Source: Dryas octopetala | Taxonomy: Eukaryota > Streptophyta > Magnoliopsida > Rosales > Rosaceae | Direction of reading: 5' to 3' | DNA length: 64,000 bases | NCBI GenBank assembly: GCA_963921425.1 | Contig: OY992837.1 | Location: 21,840,630-21,904,629, forward strand | Part shown: positions 50,601 through 57,614 of the stretch, one piece after another | Numbering within the stretch: position 1 is the first letter of the stretch | How the letters are laid out: each line of letters starts with the position of its first letter | The notes under the pieces: model-generated | Seen by the model: only the letters and a program-made list of their open reading frames with translations | Told to the model about the DNA's origin: nothing | Databases searched by the model: none | Made by a program: the position numbers and the translations under genes

Positions 50601-53600
50601 ACCAAATTCAATTGTTCAATGGATTTGCTTAAAAAGGTAGGTAAGTAGCAATGTCAGGCATAAGAATGTTACACTGCTTGAAGAGCTCCTCTTTGGTCTT
50701 CTGTTTATTTAATTGTTCCTTTTATACGAAATATTTCATCAGAGGCACCACAGGGCATCAACGAGGTTGGAATCACCTAAATCCATGATAAAGACAGCTT
50801 ATGAAGATACCTTTCACATGGGTGTTGATCTGTCAATTTTGTAAACTCTGGCTTTTCCTAGACCTTTAGATGCTAAAGCTTCAAGATTTCTCTTCACAAT
50901 AGGCATCTCTCTAGTATACTTCCATGCACTTGGGTTATACCCCTTTAGTTGTTCTCAAAATATTTTTACTTACCCAAAACAAACAAATACCAGTAAATGG
51001 AACATTATTATAAAACAAAAACTAGACTTTAAAAATGTAGGTGAATGTATGTCATTTCATTAGTTTCCAGAAAAAATAAAGGAACAAAGTAAAGCTGATA
51101 CATACTTTTTGTAATGAGGAGCATCTCTATCCAAACGAGCAAGAGTGCCAGCCAAAATGGAGACCTAAACACTGAAGAGAATCAACTAAAGAAAAATGAC
51201 CAAAATGTGGGACAAAAAAATCACAGTAGCTAACCTCCTATAATTGTATAACATCACCAGACGAAAATGAAATAAATATGGAGCATCACAAGGAACATAC
51301 ACATGTATGTCACATTAATAGAATACTGCAACAGTTTTACACTAAGCTTTCAGCAACACATTCATAATTAAACGTGCATATATATGTACAAAGCATGATT
51401 AAAATGTATGTTGTTTTAAGAGAAAATTATATGTTGTTATAGGGAGGCGGTTAGCTGCTTGGTCACAACCATCATCGTGGCATTGTCTCCGGTCACAACC
51501 ATCATCATGGCATTGTCTCCTGTCACAACCATCATTGAGCCTTCATAACAACTGGAGCTAAGAAAGACAAGAACATGATCTCTTAACATCACTGGGGCAA
51601 ACGAGGCATACTGGAAGTAAGATTGCTGTTTTATCATATAGTGGAGGTAAAATTATTATCTTCAGTTCAAGTCCAACTCTAGATTCAGATAGTGTTAACA
51701 ATAAGTTGTCAAACCCAAACTTTGTTTATAAGTTGGCAACTCTCTTTTTAGAAGGAAAGAGCACTTGCAGGGGAGTACCCCCTGCGCCCCCTGTCCCTGG
51801 TGATGCGGACATTGTTAACAAATCATTTAAGGTTTACCAACGAAGAAGAGGGAAGAAAAGATCATCTAGTTCATCTCTATCTTTGTGATGTAAGAGAAGA
51901 TCGATTGGTGACTCTTTCTCGGTTTAGATCAAGCCTTCGTTCTGAACTTCAAAGAGAGTTAATTCTGTTGTTAATTTGGCTCGCATTTGAAGATTTCCTG
52001 GTTCATGGAGGATTTCCATGGTATTCTAGGATGAAGTTAGGAGTCCAATTAGGTGTTGGAAGGTTATTAATTCCTGGTGCGTATTGGACTTCGTTTTGGG
52101 CAAGTTTTGAGGTTTTCCTTGTGTATAAAGGAAACTTATTTCCTACTCAAAGTTAACTTTCTTCCTACTTTATCTAGGATTGTAATCTAAGGCCTATGGT
52201 TATAAATAGGACCTTAGGGGCTTAGAAAAACGTGAGAGAATCAGATTAGAGTGAGCAAGTCCTTAGGATTCTTGGGAGGCACACAATCTAGAATAGGTGA
52301 GATCAAGATTAGGTAATTAATCTTGGGTGAGAGATCTAGGGTTCTTGGGAAACACTTTGTGAAAGGGTGTACAAGGGATTTGGAGGATTGGGTTATGTGA
52401 TTTAGTCCAATTGTAATCTTACACTTGTTATTCTCATAGTGAAGAACGCAGATCTCTCCGGGGGACGTAGGCAGGAATTTTGCTGAACCTCATAACAAAT
52501 CTTGGTGTGATTGTGTGTGCTTGTTGGTTTATTATTTTCTGTTTTCTTGGCCGTGTTTGTTCTTTATCTTTCATCGAATTATTGCTTGTACGCCGTGACG
52601 GTGGGAATTAGGATTTAATTCTCAAACTACATCAACAAATTCCTCATGATATCAATTCTTTAGAGAGGGCTTATAAAGTTGCACAAGAGCTGGAGCATTA
52701 TCTAAAATCATCTAATGTTTCCAAGCGATTTGACAATCGTAAACCTGAAAAATCTGATTTTCATACCAGCATATCGGGAGCAAAGTCTACTCCAATTTCT
52801 AAGGGTTTTACAACGTCTAATACAGGGAAAACCGAGAAAGGAAAATTAGTACAGCATGATACACGAGGTAATGGACCTACAACAAGATGCTATAAGTGCC
52901 AGGGTTATGGACACTTCGCTGTCCAGTGTCCTACAAAAGAAAAGATCATCTAATTCAACTCTATCTTTGTGGTTGGATTCGTTTTCTGAACTGTTTGTTT
53001 CATGTGTTTTTTTTTTTTAGTTTTCTTATTTCACGAAGGATTTGGTTTGATTTCCTATTTTCATTAGGATTGACTTTGGTTTGATTTCCTATTTTTATTG
53101 GGATTGACTTTATTTTCCTATTTCTAGTTGGATTAGGATTTCTATCCTAGAATAGGTTTTCTTTCCTATTTTCAGTCGGGTTTGTAGTCTTTATAAGACC
53201 TCTTTGTACCTCTTGGAGGGTAGATTATTCAGTAATAAAGTTTTCAGAATTAGATTTCCTGCGATGGGACTATTTTTGGTGTGAAGCCAATCTTTGGTGC
53301 GAAACCAAGGCTCGGTGTGAAGCCCCTGGAGTGATTCCAGTTATCTTTTGTTTCTGTTTGCTGTGTTTTGTTTCCTCTAGTTTATCTAAACCCTGCTGCC
53401 CAACCCCATTCTACATCACCCGGTGTCCATCAATCTATTCCATTCAACCAAACTAGCAAACATGTTTCAATTGGATTACCTAACACCACCCAAAGCGTAT
53501 TTCTATTTTCAGAAGTTTAACCTCTCCAAAGCACTCCAAAAGCAATCAAAAATCTACAGGAATGCCACCACCTTTTCCATTGAAAGGCAGTCCACAAACT

Positions 53601-56600
53601 TATACTTCCAACAGGCCTATGTCACTCTCTTCTTATAAAGTTAAAAACCTAGATTGCTTCAAAGGAAAGCTACCTTTGTGCAATCCCAACAAAGCCTTAT
53701 AAAAAGGCTTCACCTCTAACCCCTTCTTATTCCGCAAGCTCCTCACCTTACTCCTGTATTTAACACATGAAAAATCATCACCATCTCTAGCTCCCAATCG
53801 CTGAGATTTCTAACAAAGGTTGGATTCCAATTCCATATCCCTAGGTTTAGAGCCATCAAGGTTGGGCAGGTAAGCAGTTCCTTAAATTGCATTACCATTT
53901 CAAAAGAAACAATCAGAGGAAACAATACAAAATCGATGCCTTAAGAAAGTAGTGAGGGAAATTACTATAAATGGATTTGTCAATTCAAATTTTGAGTTGA
54001 CATGAGTTTATCTTGTTTGCTATCAAAGGTATTCACCTGGTGGTAGCCTTAGATTTTTCCTAGACCAAATAATCATTCATGTTATCAAAGTTGTCCCCAA
54101 TCAATGGTGATTGTACACTGGAATCCAGCTCACTACAAGACTTCTGATACCTCTAAATTCACAGCCATTGAAATATGGTTGGCTTTTCTGGTCTATAGCT
54201 CGCCAAAGCTATATGTTATTCTTCTTCCTTAATGCCCGAATATACCTGGGCAGTAGTTAATCAGATTTAAGATAGTCTTTATGAATTTCATGGAATAATA
54301 AGAATTAGTGCAGGAAAATATTAGTTTCCCGATCTTTTTGGAATTCCACTATTTTTTCTTAGAAGAAAGAAATCTTTTTTGGCCTTGCACTACTAAACCA
54401 ATCCCTTTGGGCATTGATAACTTCTGAGTTTAAGGATTATTCTTTTAAGTCTATTTTTTATTATTGGAGTGCTGATGTGTTGTAGTCTATGATTATTTAC
54501 TGTTTTCTTATGATGTTTTTCTGTTTATAGTTTTAGATTACTTCTCAATTGACTCATTGTCCTCTCTTTAGGAACTATAATCTTTAATTAATGAAAGTAT
54601 GTTCTTTATCAGAAAAAAAAAAAAAAAAAAAATCATTGTTCAAATTAAACGTGATTCTTACCTGTTAGAGTACTTCAGGGATTACATGCCCTTATAATTC
54701 CCATTTGTTTCTGTTTTGGTTGACTGAGATTTGTCATTAAGCTTATCGTAGGTCCCTAATCATTTTTTGTTTCCTCTTTTCTAGGAGCAAATTATCATGG
54801 CTTGTTTCTTCATTTTAGCATACTATTAATTGGACTTCTACTTATGAGCATATCCTTAAAAAGTAACCAAATTCCACCCTTGCATCTTCTCAAGAATAAT
54901 CTAAGTTGACACAAGAAGCAATATTCAACCAAACATTTTGCCTTTCAGACACACTTTTTCTGGGATTAGTTGTTACCTATGCATATCAAGTCATCAATAT
55001 ATATATATATATATATATAATTATCACACTTTATACAATAGAACAACAAATTTGGACTAGCCATTCGGTACAAGATTCTTGTAATGATTTTTTTGGAAAA
55101 GAAAGATAATGAATATCATAATGAAAACCAAGACTTCAGTGTGAATGTGTGACTTAAACTCTTAAACTAAAATAATTTGTGGACAAATTGGGGAACTCAT
55201 TCATTATTGTAAACCCAACTTCTTGTTTTTCAAGTAGTATTACAAAAGTTGATCTTAATCACATATACAAATTGATAAGAAAGTTAGCATAACTTGAAAT
55301 TCAATCAGTTGTTAGATGAAAACAAAGAATACTTGCCTCATTAGACAATTGAATAGTAAATAACCATAAGAGTCATTAAGTTACAAAAACCCTTGGGATA
55401 AAGTGAAAGCAGAAATATGATGCGAATACCTTCTCGCCACTATCATTACCAACAACCCTGATTTCTAGTCCAACGCAAGCAGCCTCAGGGGCAAGAGGAA
55501 TCTCCTCATAGTTAAGAAACTGTATTGCACCAGGATCATAACAAAAGAAGCCAAAATCATGGACCTGAAAACAGAATATATATATGTGTGATTTTAGTGA
55601 TACAGACGCATTAGTTGTAAAGCCATCTATGCTTGCGCAAATTACAAGGGGTCAGCAAGTTTGATTTAGGCTTTGGGTAGTAGACTAGTGTTTTGTTTTT
55701 TATTACTTTGTGGTTGCTGGTGGGCTACTTGTCCACTAATGGGAAATATTGTACATTTCTGAGTTTATTCTAATAAAGTCTTTGTTTCTGTCACAAAAAA
55801 AAAAAAAAATGGAAGTTGTGTCAAAGAGTCTTTCTATTTTATAAATTGGGCATGATATGAGTCCAAAAGACAGGAACCCCCAATTGGCATGTTCCTACAT
55901 GAGTTGAGTCACACAAAAAATGGAAATGAAAACAATTAAGCATTTATATTCTATTATTGCTTAAAGGTGTCTTATTAAACTCTCCAACAAAAGACTCTAA
56001 GGTATATCCCATGTTTCTTTTTTCTGATTTAATAATTTTATCCACCTTGTGTCTTGTCTATTCCCCTCAATTCTATAAGAAATGATACCTTGGTCCTTAA
56101 GTGCAATTGGAGTAACATTCTGGAGGTTCCATCATTTTAAAAATCATTTCCTTATCAAACAAAGCAATCCAAGTATTTCACATGTCAATGGAAATATGAA
56201 AATGGCATGTAAATATATTGGTCATACTTGTATCAGGAACCATATAAAGTAATACAATTTAAAGAACTTAAACGGAAGTTCAACAAAACTTAAATCAATT
56301 GCAATGCCACTGGAGCTAATATGAAATTATTTAATGGTAAAAAACAAAAGGGCTTTTCCAAACCACTATGTAATGGGAGCAGATTATAAAACAAACCAGA
56401 AAGAGTTTACTCACTGGATCCCTGTATATAGGATATACTGGAATTTCTTCGCGGTTCACAAACATAGCTTCTGCAACTACAGGTCCTACAGAACCAAAGA
56501 AATAGAATTGAAAATATACCGAAGTAGGTTCAAGATCCTAATATTGAATGCAGTTGAAAAGAAAGAAAGAAAAATAAAAAACACTACGCGTTGTTCTGTC

Positions 56601-57373
56601 TAGACTCCGATATTTTTATTATATTTCTTATATCTGATCTAAAAAAACATATATACAGGCTCCAGATTAGTTTGTTGATATCATGTTTTCAAAACGCACA
56701 GTCATCAACTGAAATCGCATTTTGAAAACCCAATTTCTGCACCTCTATCAAATTTGGAATTGGTTTCCGTCGGTATTTAAATTTAATATTAGAATAAAAA
56801 AAACTCAAAACTCCCATTTTCTCAGAAACATACAGACCACGAATAAACAATAATCCAAATATTTTTCCAGGCTTAGATTGAAAATACAGTAACAATAATT
56901 CCCGCCACCAAGAAAACCTTATAATTCAAATAAGCAAAGAGTTACTTGTTTACTCTTGTCCCAAAGAGCGAAACTTCAATTATATTCACAGATACAAAAA
57001 TTCAAATTTAAAGCACTGTGCTTTAGCACTGTATTAGTTTCTTTTCTTTTTTATCACAGTTTCTTGGCGACTAAACAACAAAGAAATTACCAGGCTTGAC
57101 AACATGGCGATTGGTGAGGATGATCCCGCGGCGCTTATCAACGACAAAGCCCGTGGCATAGCTAGCACCAGCCGCCTCAGTGTCGAAGGCACGACACGCC
57201 GTGGTCCTCAAAACGACGACTGCGGGGACGACTTTGCTGAGCGCCTTCCTCCAGTCGTCGGCCGTAGCCATGCTTTCTTTGAAAGGCGGGTCAATCTCCA
57301 TGCAGAGTTCGTCCTTGATGCTCGATTCGAGCCCTACGGCCTCTGAACCCAGCCTCTCCAGAGGATCGCCCAT
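15552..57373 (-). CDS. DEGP7: DEG7/DEGP7 serine protease, 24 exons, intact
   Basis: Read on the minus strand from ATG 57373 to TAA 15552. Exons: 57373-57091, 56485-56415, 55564-55430, 51164-51106, 48237-48201, 45367-45242, 45139-45050, 43236-43171, 43082-43026, 42927-42862, 42337-42230, 39132-39052, 38680-38631, 36126-35961, 35698-35186, 34128-33946, 33846-33741, 22133-21963, 21871-21792, 21696-21469, 19714-19499, 19284-19127, 16575-16464, 15728-15552. All borders are GT-AG, phases agree, and the sum is 3339 nt (1112 residues; Arabidopsis DEG7 is about 1097). The protein follows Arabidopsis DEG7 closely from the start ([10 protein letters not shown]) to the end ([19 protein letters not shown]). 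DEG7 is an ATP-independent Deg/HtrA protease reported in the chloroplast stroma, where it helps turn over damaged photosystem II proteins. No obvious transit peptide is visible. Introns total about 38 kb, mostly transposon-derived. Identification is firm. Localisation and role come from the family. Confidence 0.96.
15729..17107 (-). other. DEGP7 intron 23 and proximal intron 22
   Basis: Apart from exon 23 (16575-16464) this is intronic A/T-rich sequence. Intron 23 (16463-15729) shows no recognisable element. The part of intron 22 from 16576 to 17107 is also without recognised repeats. Confidence 0.5.
17108..17634. mobile_element. 527-bp fold-back element, Mutator-like, in DEGP7 intron 22
   Basis: Two arms of about 260 bp are inverted copies of each other. 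The left arm starts ggctttttatcaccaatagt and the right arm ends with its near complement, actatttgtgataaaaagcc. The inner arms also match, for example ctatttttatatggggtcaa near 17307 against the complement of ttgacctcatataaaaatag. It is flanked on both sides by aaaaaacaa (17099-17107 and 17635-17643), a 9-bp duplication typical of Mutator-type insertion, although the A-rich flank makes chance agreement possible. Noncoding. Confidence 0.8.
17635..18083. other. DEGP7 intron 22 spacer
   Basis: Intronic sequence between the fold-back element and the hAT-type element. No gene or clear repeat structure is seen. Confidence 0.4.
18084..19100. mobile_element. Nonautonomous hAT-type transposon in DEGP7 intron 22
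   Basis: A 1017-bp element with inverted ends: caaggttcaaaatatcggcc at the left, and on the right the complement of cagtgttcaaaatatcggcc. It is flanked by a perfect 8-bp duplication, ttcacaac, at 18076-18083 and 19101-19108, as expected for the hAT superfamily. No transposase coding is seen. Its right end lies 26 bp from the 3' border of DEGP7 exon 22 (19127), so it inserted within the first tens of bases of intron 22, just past the splice donor. Confidence 0.85.
19715..21468. repeat. DEGP7 intron 20: C-rich and GA-rich repeat block
   Basis: The intron holds a run of A residues (20110-20145), a C-rich tract with repeated cccaccca and cccagccc units (20150-20430, including a poly-C run at 20280-20297), and a GA-rich tract (20480-20600). 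At about 20880-20957 there is a hairpin in which ttggtatctgtagtttgggc pairs with gcccaaactacaggtaccaa. This looks like the inside and edge of one or more small DNA elements, but clean termini were not found. Open frames over the C-rich tract are compositional. Confidence 0.45.
22330..23835 (-). mobile_element. Ty3/gypsy-like fossil: left LTR, interrupted by another insertion
   Basis: The sequence cctaggcttatggtgggatt and the 500 bp after it (22368-22863) match 32468-32935 closely, giving the two LTRs of one minus-strand retroelement in DEGP7 intron 17. In this copy the match breaks at 22863 and resumes at about 23787 (cttctctttggaccaaaatg), so about 920 bp of other DNA has been inserted. On the minus strand this is the 3' LTR. 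Outer ends are approximate. Confidence 0.65.
22864..23786. mobile_element. Probable DNA element inserted in the gypsy LTR
   Basis: The insert begins aggggagtgtattcaatcat, an end similar to other plant elements with a gtgtattcaat terminus. It contains repeated agacttttatagactt-like units (22925-23040), GT repeats (23470-23530) and a GA repeat (23635-23665). The far end, near aaaagtctataaaatacc, matches the left end only loosely, so superfamily and exact limits are open. No coding capacity is recognised. Confidence 0.45.
23836..24708 (-). mobile_element. Ty3/gypsy-like fossil: protease-side interior
   Basis: Minus-strand pieces resemble the retropepsin region of plant Ty3/gypsy elements: [20 protein letters not shown] and [18 protein letters not shown] at 24463-24203, then [15 protein letters not shown] at about 24138-24090. 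The interior is interrupted at 24708 by the copia element. No reverse transcriptase is recognised, so the element is broken and shortened. Its gag side is at 31.2-32.4 kb. Confidence 0.7.
24709..25284 (+). repeat. 5' LTR of the copia element
   Basis: Begins TG and ends CA. It contains a TATA-like segment (cttataaataggctgctgca, near 24960). Its 3' part carries cacacggggacgtaggcaaa, a string shared with the copia-like LTR fragments at 45.5-46.9 kb and, more distantly, near 52.4 kb. Confidence 0.95.
29572..30147 (+). repeat. 3' LTR of the copia element
   Basis: Same length as the 5' LTR and differing from it at about 13 positions by eye. Preceded directly by the purine-rich tract aaggtggaga. 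Confidence 0.95.
30148..30445. other. Gypsy-fossil interior between two insertions
   Basis: About 300 bp of the older element, starting with the gagaa duplication and a purine-rich run. No coding similarity was recognised. Confidence 0.35.
30446..31189. mobile_element. About 745-bp fold-back element in DEGP7 intron 17
   Basis: Two long inverted arms. Left: gtataaattcaatttagaca and, further in, gtcagcttggcttttgctaa. Right: tgtctaaattgaatttatgc and gcaaaagccaagctgtcatt. The centre holds further palindromes around ggcgggaaatgagcgacacg. Noncoding, with a structure typical of large fold-back MITEs. The ends and any target duplication are approximate. It lies inside the gypsy fossil, so it inserted after that element. 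Confidence 0.75.
31190..32445 (-). mobile_element. Ty3/gypsy-like fossil: gag side and primer site
   Basis: Minus-strand pieces resemble gag of plant Ty3/gypsy elements. A zinc-knuckle-like [14 protein letters not shown] lies near 31510-31470, and a capsid-like segment lies at 32180-31911. A tRNA-Met-like primer site (complement of actctgataacaatat, about 32429-32444) sits next to the LTR. Broken, with several breaks. Confidence 0.65.
32446..32990 (-). repeat. Ty3/gypsy-like fossil: right LTR (5' LTR on the minus strand)
   Basis: Matches the LTR at 22330-23835, from cctaggcttatggtgggctt through cttctctttggaccgaaaat, without the 920-bp insert seen in the other copy. It ends next to the primer site. 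The visible differences from its partner are clearly more numerous than between the copia LTRs, so this element is older. Confidence 0.65.
32991..33740. other. DEGP7 intron 17, donor-proximal part
   Basis: A/T-rich intronic sequence. No element or gene is recognised. The 5' splice site of intron 17 is at 33740. Confidence 0.4.
34129..35185. repeat. DEGP7 intron 15: possible solo LTR
   Basis: The middle of the intron (about 34390-34810) has an LTR-like look, with gtactatttaaatagcctcc resembling a TATA region, but there are no clear paired ends. The rest is A/T-rich with nothing recognised. Confidence 0.25.
36127..38630. repeat. DEGP7 intron 13: LINE fragment and unclassified retroposon pieces
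   Basis: At about 37605-37695 the plus strand encodes a short piece of LINE reverse transcriptase ([14 protein letters not shown] after a QGDP-type motif). The motif lacks one residue relative to the usual QGDPLSPF, so it is decayed. A T run follows at 37724-37746. At 36800-36930 a segment with cccagtggttgtttctcaat and cccggactcaagcccc ends in a T-rich tail and could be a tRNA-derived SINE, but the promoter-box match is weak. The other parts show nothing recognisable. Confidence 0.45.
38681..39051. other. DEGP7 intron 12
   Basis: 371-bp intron with no recognised element. Confidence 0.4.
39540..41690 (-). mobile_element. LINE (L1-type) remnant in DEGP7 intron 11
   Basis: Minus-strand pieces in the usual order. 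An endonuclease-like segment lies near 41632-41426 ([22 protein letters not shown]). An RT zinc-binding segment lies near 40000-39890 ([32 protein letters not shown]). A C-terminal piece is near 39650. Most of the reverse transcriptase is missing, so it is internally deleted, and frames are broken. It is interrupted by an LTR-like piece at about 40568-41000. The same family occurs at 43495-44476. Confidence 0.7.
40568..41000 (-). repeat. Probable solo LTR inside the LINE remnant
   Basis: On the minus strand the block contains repeated units such as gatgccggaatt and ttggtatgatgccaaa, and ends with tgtcctacatcacaac. A plus-strand block at about 53230-53418 has similar ggtgtgaagcc units, gagtgattcca and a ctacatcacc end, so the two may be LTRs of one family. 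Exact ends are not defined. Confidence 0.35.
41691..42229. other. DEGP7 intron 11, donor side
   Basis: Intronic sequence next to the LINE remnant, with a poly-C/poly-A run at 42027-42057. A similar poly-C run is at 41638-41652. No further gene or element is recognised. Confidence 0.4.
42338..42861. other. DEGP7 intron 10
   Basis: 524-bp A/T-rich intron with no recognised element. Confidence 0.4.
43495..44476 (-). mobile_element. 5'-truncated LINE in DEGP7 intron 7 with target duplication
   Basis: The minus-strand sequence encodes the C-terminal end of a LINE polyprotein: [20 protein letters not shown] and [17 protein letters not shown] at the 5' side, and [20 protein letters not shown] further on. 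The 3' end is a poly(A) tail, seen as the T run at 43495-43510. It is bounded by a perfect 18-bp duplication, aaaccacctttcataagc, at 43477-43494 and 44477-44494. This gives a complete, 5'-truncated insertion made by target-primed reverse transcription. A small DNA element is nested in it. Confidence 0.88.
43883..44207. mobile_element. MITE nested in the LINE of intron 7
   Basis: Inverted ends agggtatattcaattgagat and, on the right, the complement of gggggtgttttcaattggga bound a 325-bp noncoding insert with internal tggaatccatcaaaatc-type repeats. It interrupts the LINE coding sequence, which continues on both sides. It probably belongs to one of the small TIR families. The target duplication was not resolved. 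Confidence 0.65.
44495..45049. other. DEGP7 intron 7, donor side
   Basis: Intronic sequence between the LINE insertion and exon 7. No element is recognised. Confidence 0.4.
45530..46890 (+). mobile_element. Ty1/copia-type fossil in DEGP7 intron 5
   Basis: An LTR at about 45530-46195 starts tgttgtattttttggctcg and ends gtgtttttcactaca. It is a diverged relative of the copia LTRs at 24709 and 29572 and shares cacacggggacgtaggcaaa. Next to it is a short internal segment (46196-46580) resembling the protease region, then a partial LTR-like block (about 46585-46890). The element is broken and most of its interior is absent. Confidence 0.75.
47303..47441 (-). mobile_element. Short 5'-truncated LINE in DEGP7 intron 5
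   Basis: A 139-bp minus-strand LINE 3' end ([19 protein letters not shown]) with an A-rich tail at its left edge. It is flanked by a perfect 19-bp direct repeat, ctttgcaatcaagactttc, at 47284-47302 and 47442-47460. This is a second clear LINE insertion in the gene. Confidence 0.75.
47461..48200. other. DEGP7 intron 5, donor side
   Basis: A/T-rich intronic sequence with no recognised element. Confidence 0.35.
48238..51105. other. DEGP7 intron 4, mostly unclassified
   Basis: A 2.87-kb A/T-rich intron. Between about 48430 and 49440 the sequence has aatatcggtagatattacgg and aatatcagcaacagg strings loosely like the hAT-type element of intron 22, but no inverted ends were found. A short tandem repeat lies at 50276-50388. 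Poly(A) runs occur near 50020-50040. No gene is seen. Confidence 0.4.
50276..50388. repeat. Short tandem repeat in DEGP7 intron 4
   Basis: About three imperfect copies, 36-42 bp long, of a unit built on taattaattaaaggttgcaa followed by actgaaattaagg. Confidence 0.65.
51461..51536. repeat. 30-bp tandem repeat in DEGP7 intron 3
   Basis: About 2.5 copies of a unit beginning ggtcacaaccatcatcgtgg and ending cattgtctcc. The copies abut directly without spacers, so this is a minisatellite and not a CRISPR-like array. Confidence 0.8.
51700..53420 (+). mobile_element. LTR retrotransposon remnants, probably Ty3/gypsy, in DEGP7 intron 3
   Basis: A block at about 51885-52632 looks like an LTR, with a TATA-like gttataaataggaccttagg near 52200, tctccgggggacgtaggcag near 52457, and an end near actaca at 52632. 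Right of it is a gag piece with a zinc knuckle ([17 protein letters not shown], about 52889-52939). A second, different LTR-like block follows at about 52970-53418. A roughly 35-bp string around aaaagatcatcta is shared by the left edge (51867) and the segment after the zinc knuckle (52939). The pieces are broken and rearranged. Family call is moderate. Confidence 0.5.
53421..54000 (-). mobile_element. LINE fragment in DEGP7 intron 3
   Basis: Minus-strand pieces resemble the RT C-terminal region of plant LINEs: [20 protein letters not shown] near 53840-53780 and [20 protein letters not shown] near 53725-53665. Frames are broken and no tail or target duplication was found. Confidence 0.5.
54001..55429. 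other. DEGP7 intron 3, donor side, with a retroposon tail
   Basis: A/T-rich sequence. A run of 21 A at about 54615-54635, preceded by aatgaaagtatgttctttat, looks like the 3' tail of a plus-strand retroposon. A TA microsatellite is at 54998-55019. Nothing else is recognised. Confidence 0.4.
55565..56414. other. DEGP7 intron 2, with a retroposon tail
   Basis: Near 55745-55810 the plus strand reads ctaataaagtctttgtttct followed by a run of A, which looks like the 3' end of a retroposon. No coding similarity is seen in the rest. Confidence 0.4.
56486..57090. other. DEGP7 intron 1
   Basis: 605-bp intron with no recognised element. Confidence 0.45.
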
Positions 57374-57614
57374 TCACTCACTCAATCGATCACTGAGACT
57401 GAGCGAGAGAAAAGTGAATTTTACCAAGAAAATATTTAGGGTTTGTTCAATGAATCTCTAGAGGGTCTGCAGTCAGGTGCTACTTTATTGTGTCAGTGTC
57501 TTGCTTTGTATGTTTAGTCCAACAGTCTGCGTGTAACTCTGACCGTGCGACTGTGAGTCGGTTTTATAAGGGAAATTTTGCCAAATAACCAACTTAATCT
57601 GTTTTGGTTAGACC
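57374..57614 (-). promoter_or_regulatory. DEGP7: Likely DEGP7 5' UTR and core promoter
   Basis: On the minus strand a TATAAAA element (57568-57562, within ccttataaaacc) lies about 190 bp upstream of the start codon, giving a leader of roughly 150-160 nt if transcription starts about 30 bp downstream. Only about 45 bp separate this TATA element from a transposon end at about 57615. The promoter call is inferred from sequence and position. Confidence 0.5.

Larger units (their letters stand above)
45050..57373 (-). other. DEGP7: DEGP7 exons 1-7: active protease domain
   Basis: Residues 1-267. The catalytic triad expected for a Deg protease can be read directly: His in [11 protein letters not shown] (about residue 90, exon 1), Asp in VHDFGFF (about 121, exon 3) and Ser in [14 protein letters not shown] (about 205, exon 6). 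The three residues lie on exons spread over about 12 kb. Introns 3, 4 and 5 here are 4.3, 2.9 and 2.8 kb and carry repeats. Intron 6 is only about 100 bp. Confidence 0.9.

Noticed and set aside
51461-51536. Repeat array that might be read as CRISPR-like
   Set aside because: The units abut with no unique spacers, and the window is a plant genome. It is a short tandem repeat.
56415-56485. Possible frame break in DEGP7 exon 2
   Set aside because: On recount the exon is 71 nt, and 283 + 71 + 135 keeps the frame through VHDFGFF. The gene reads through without a break.
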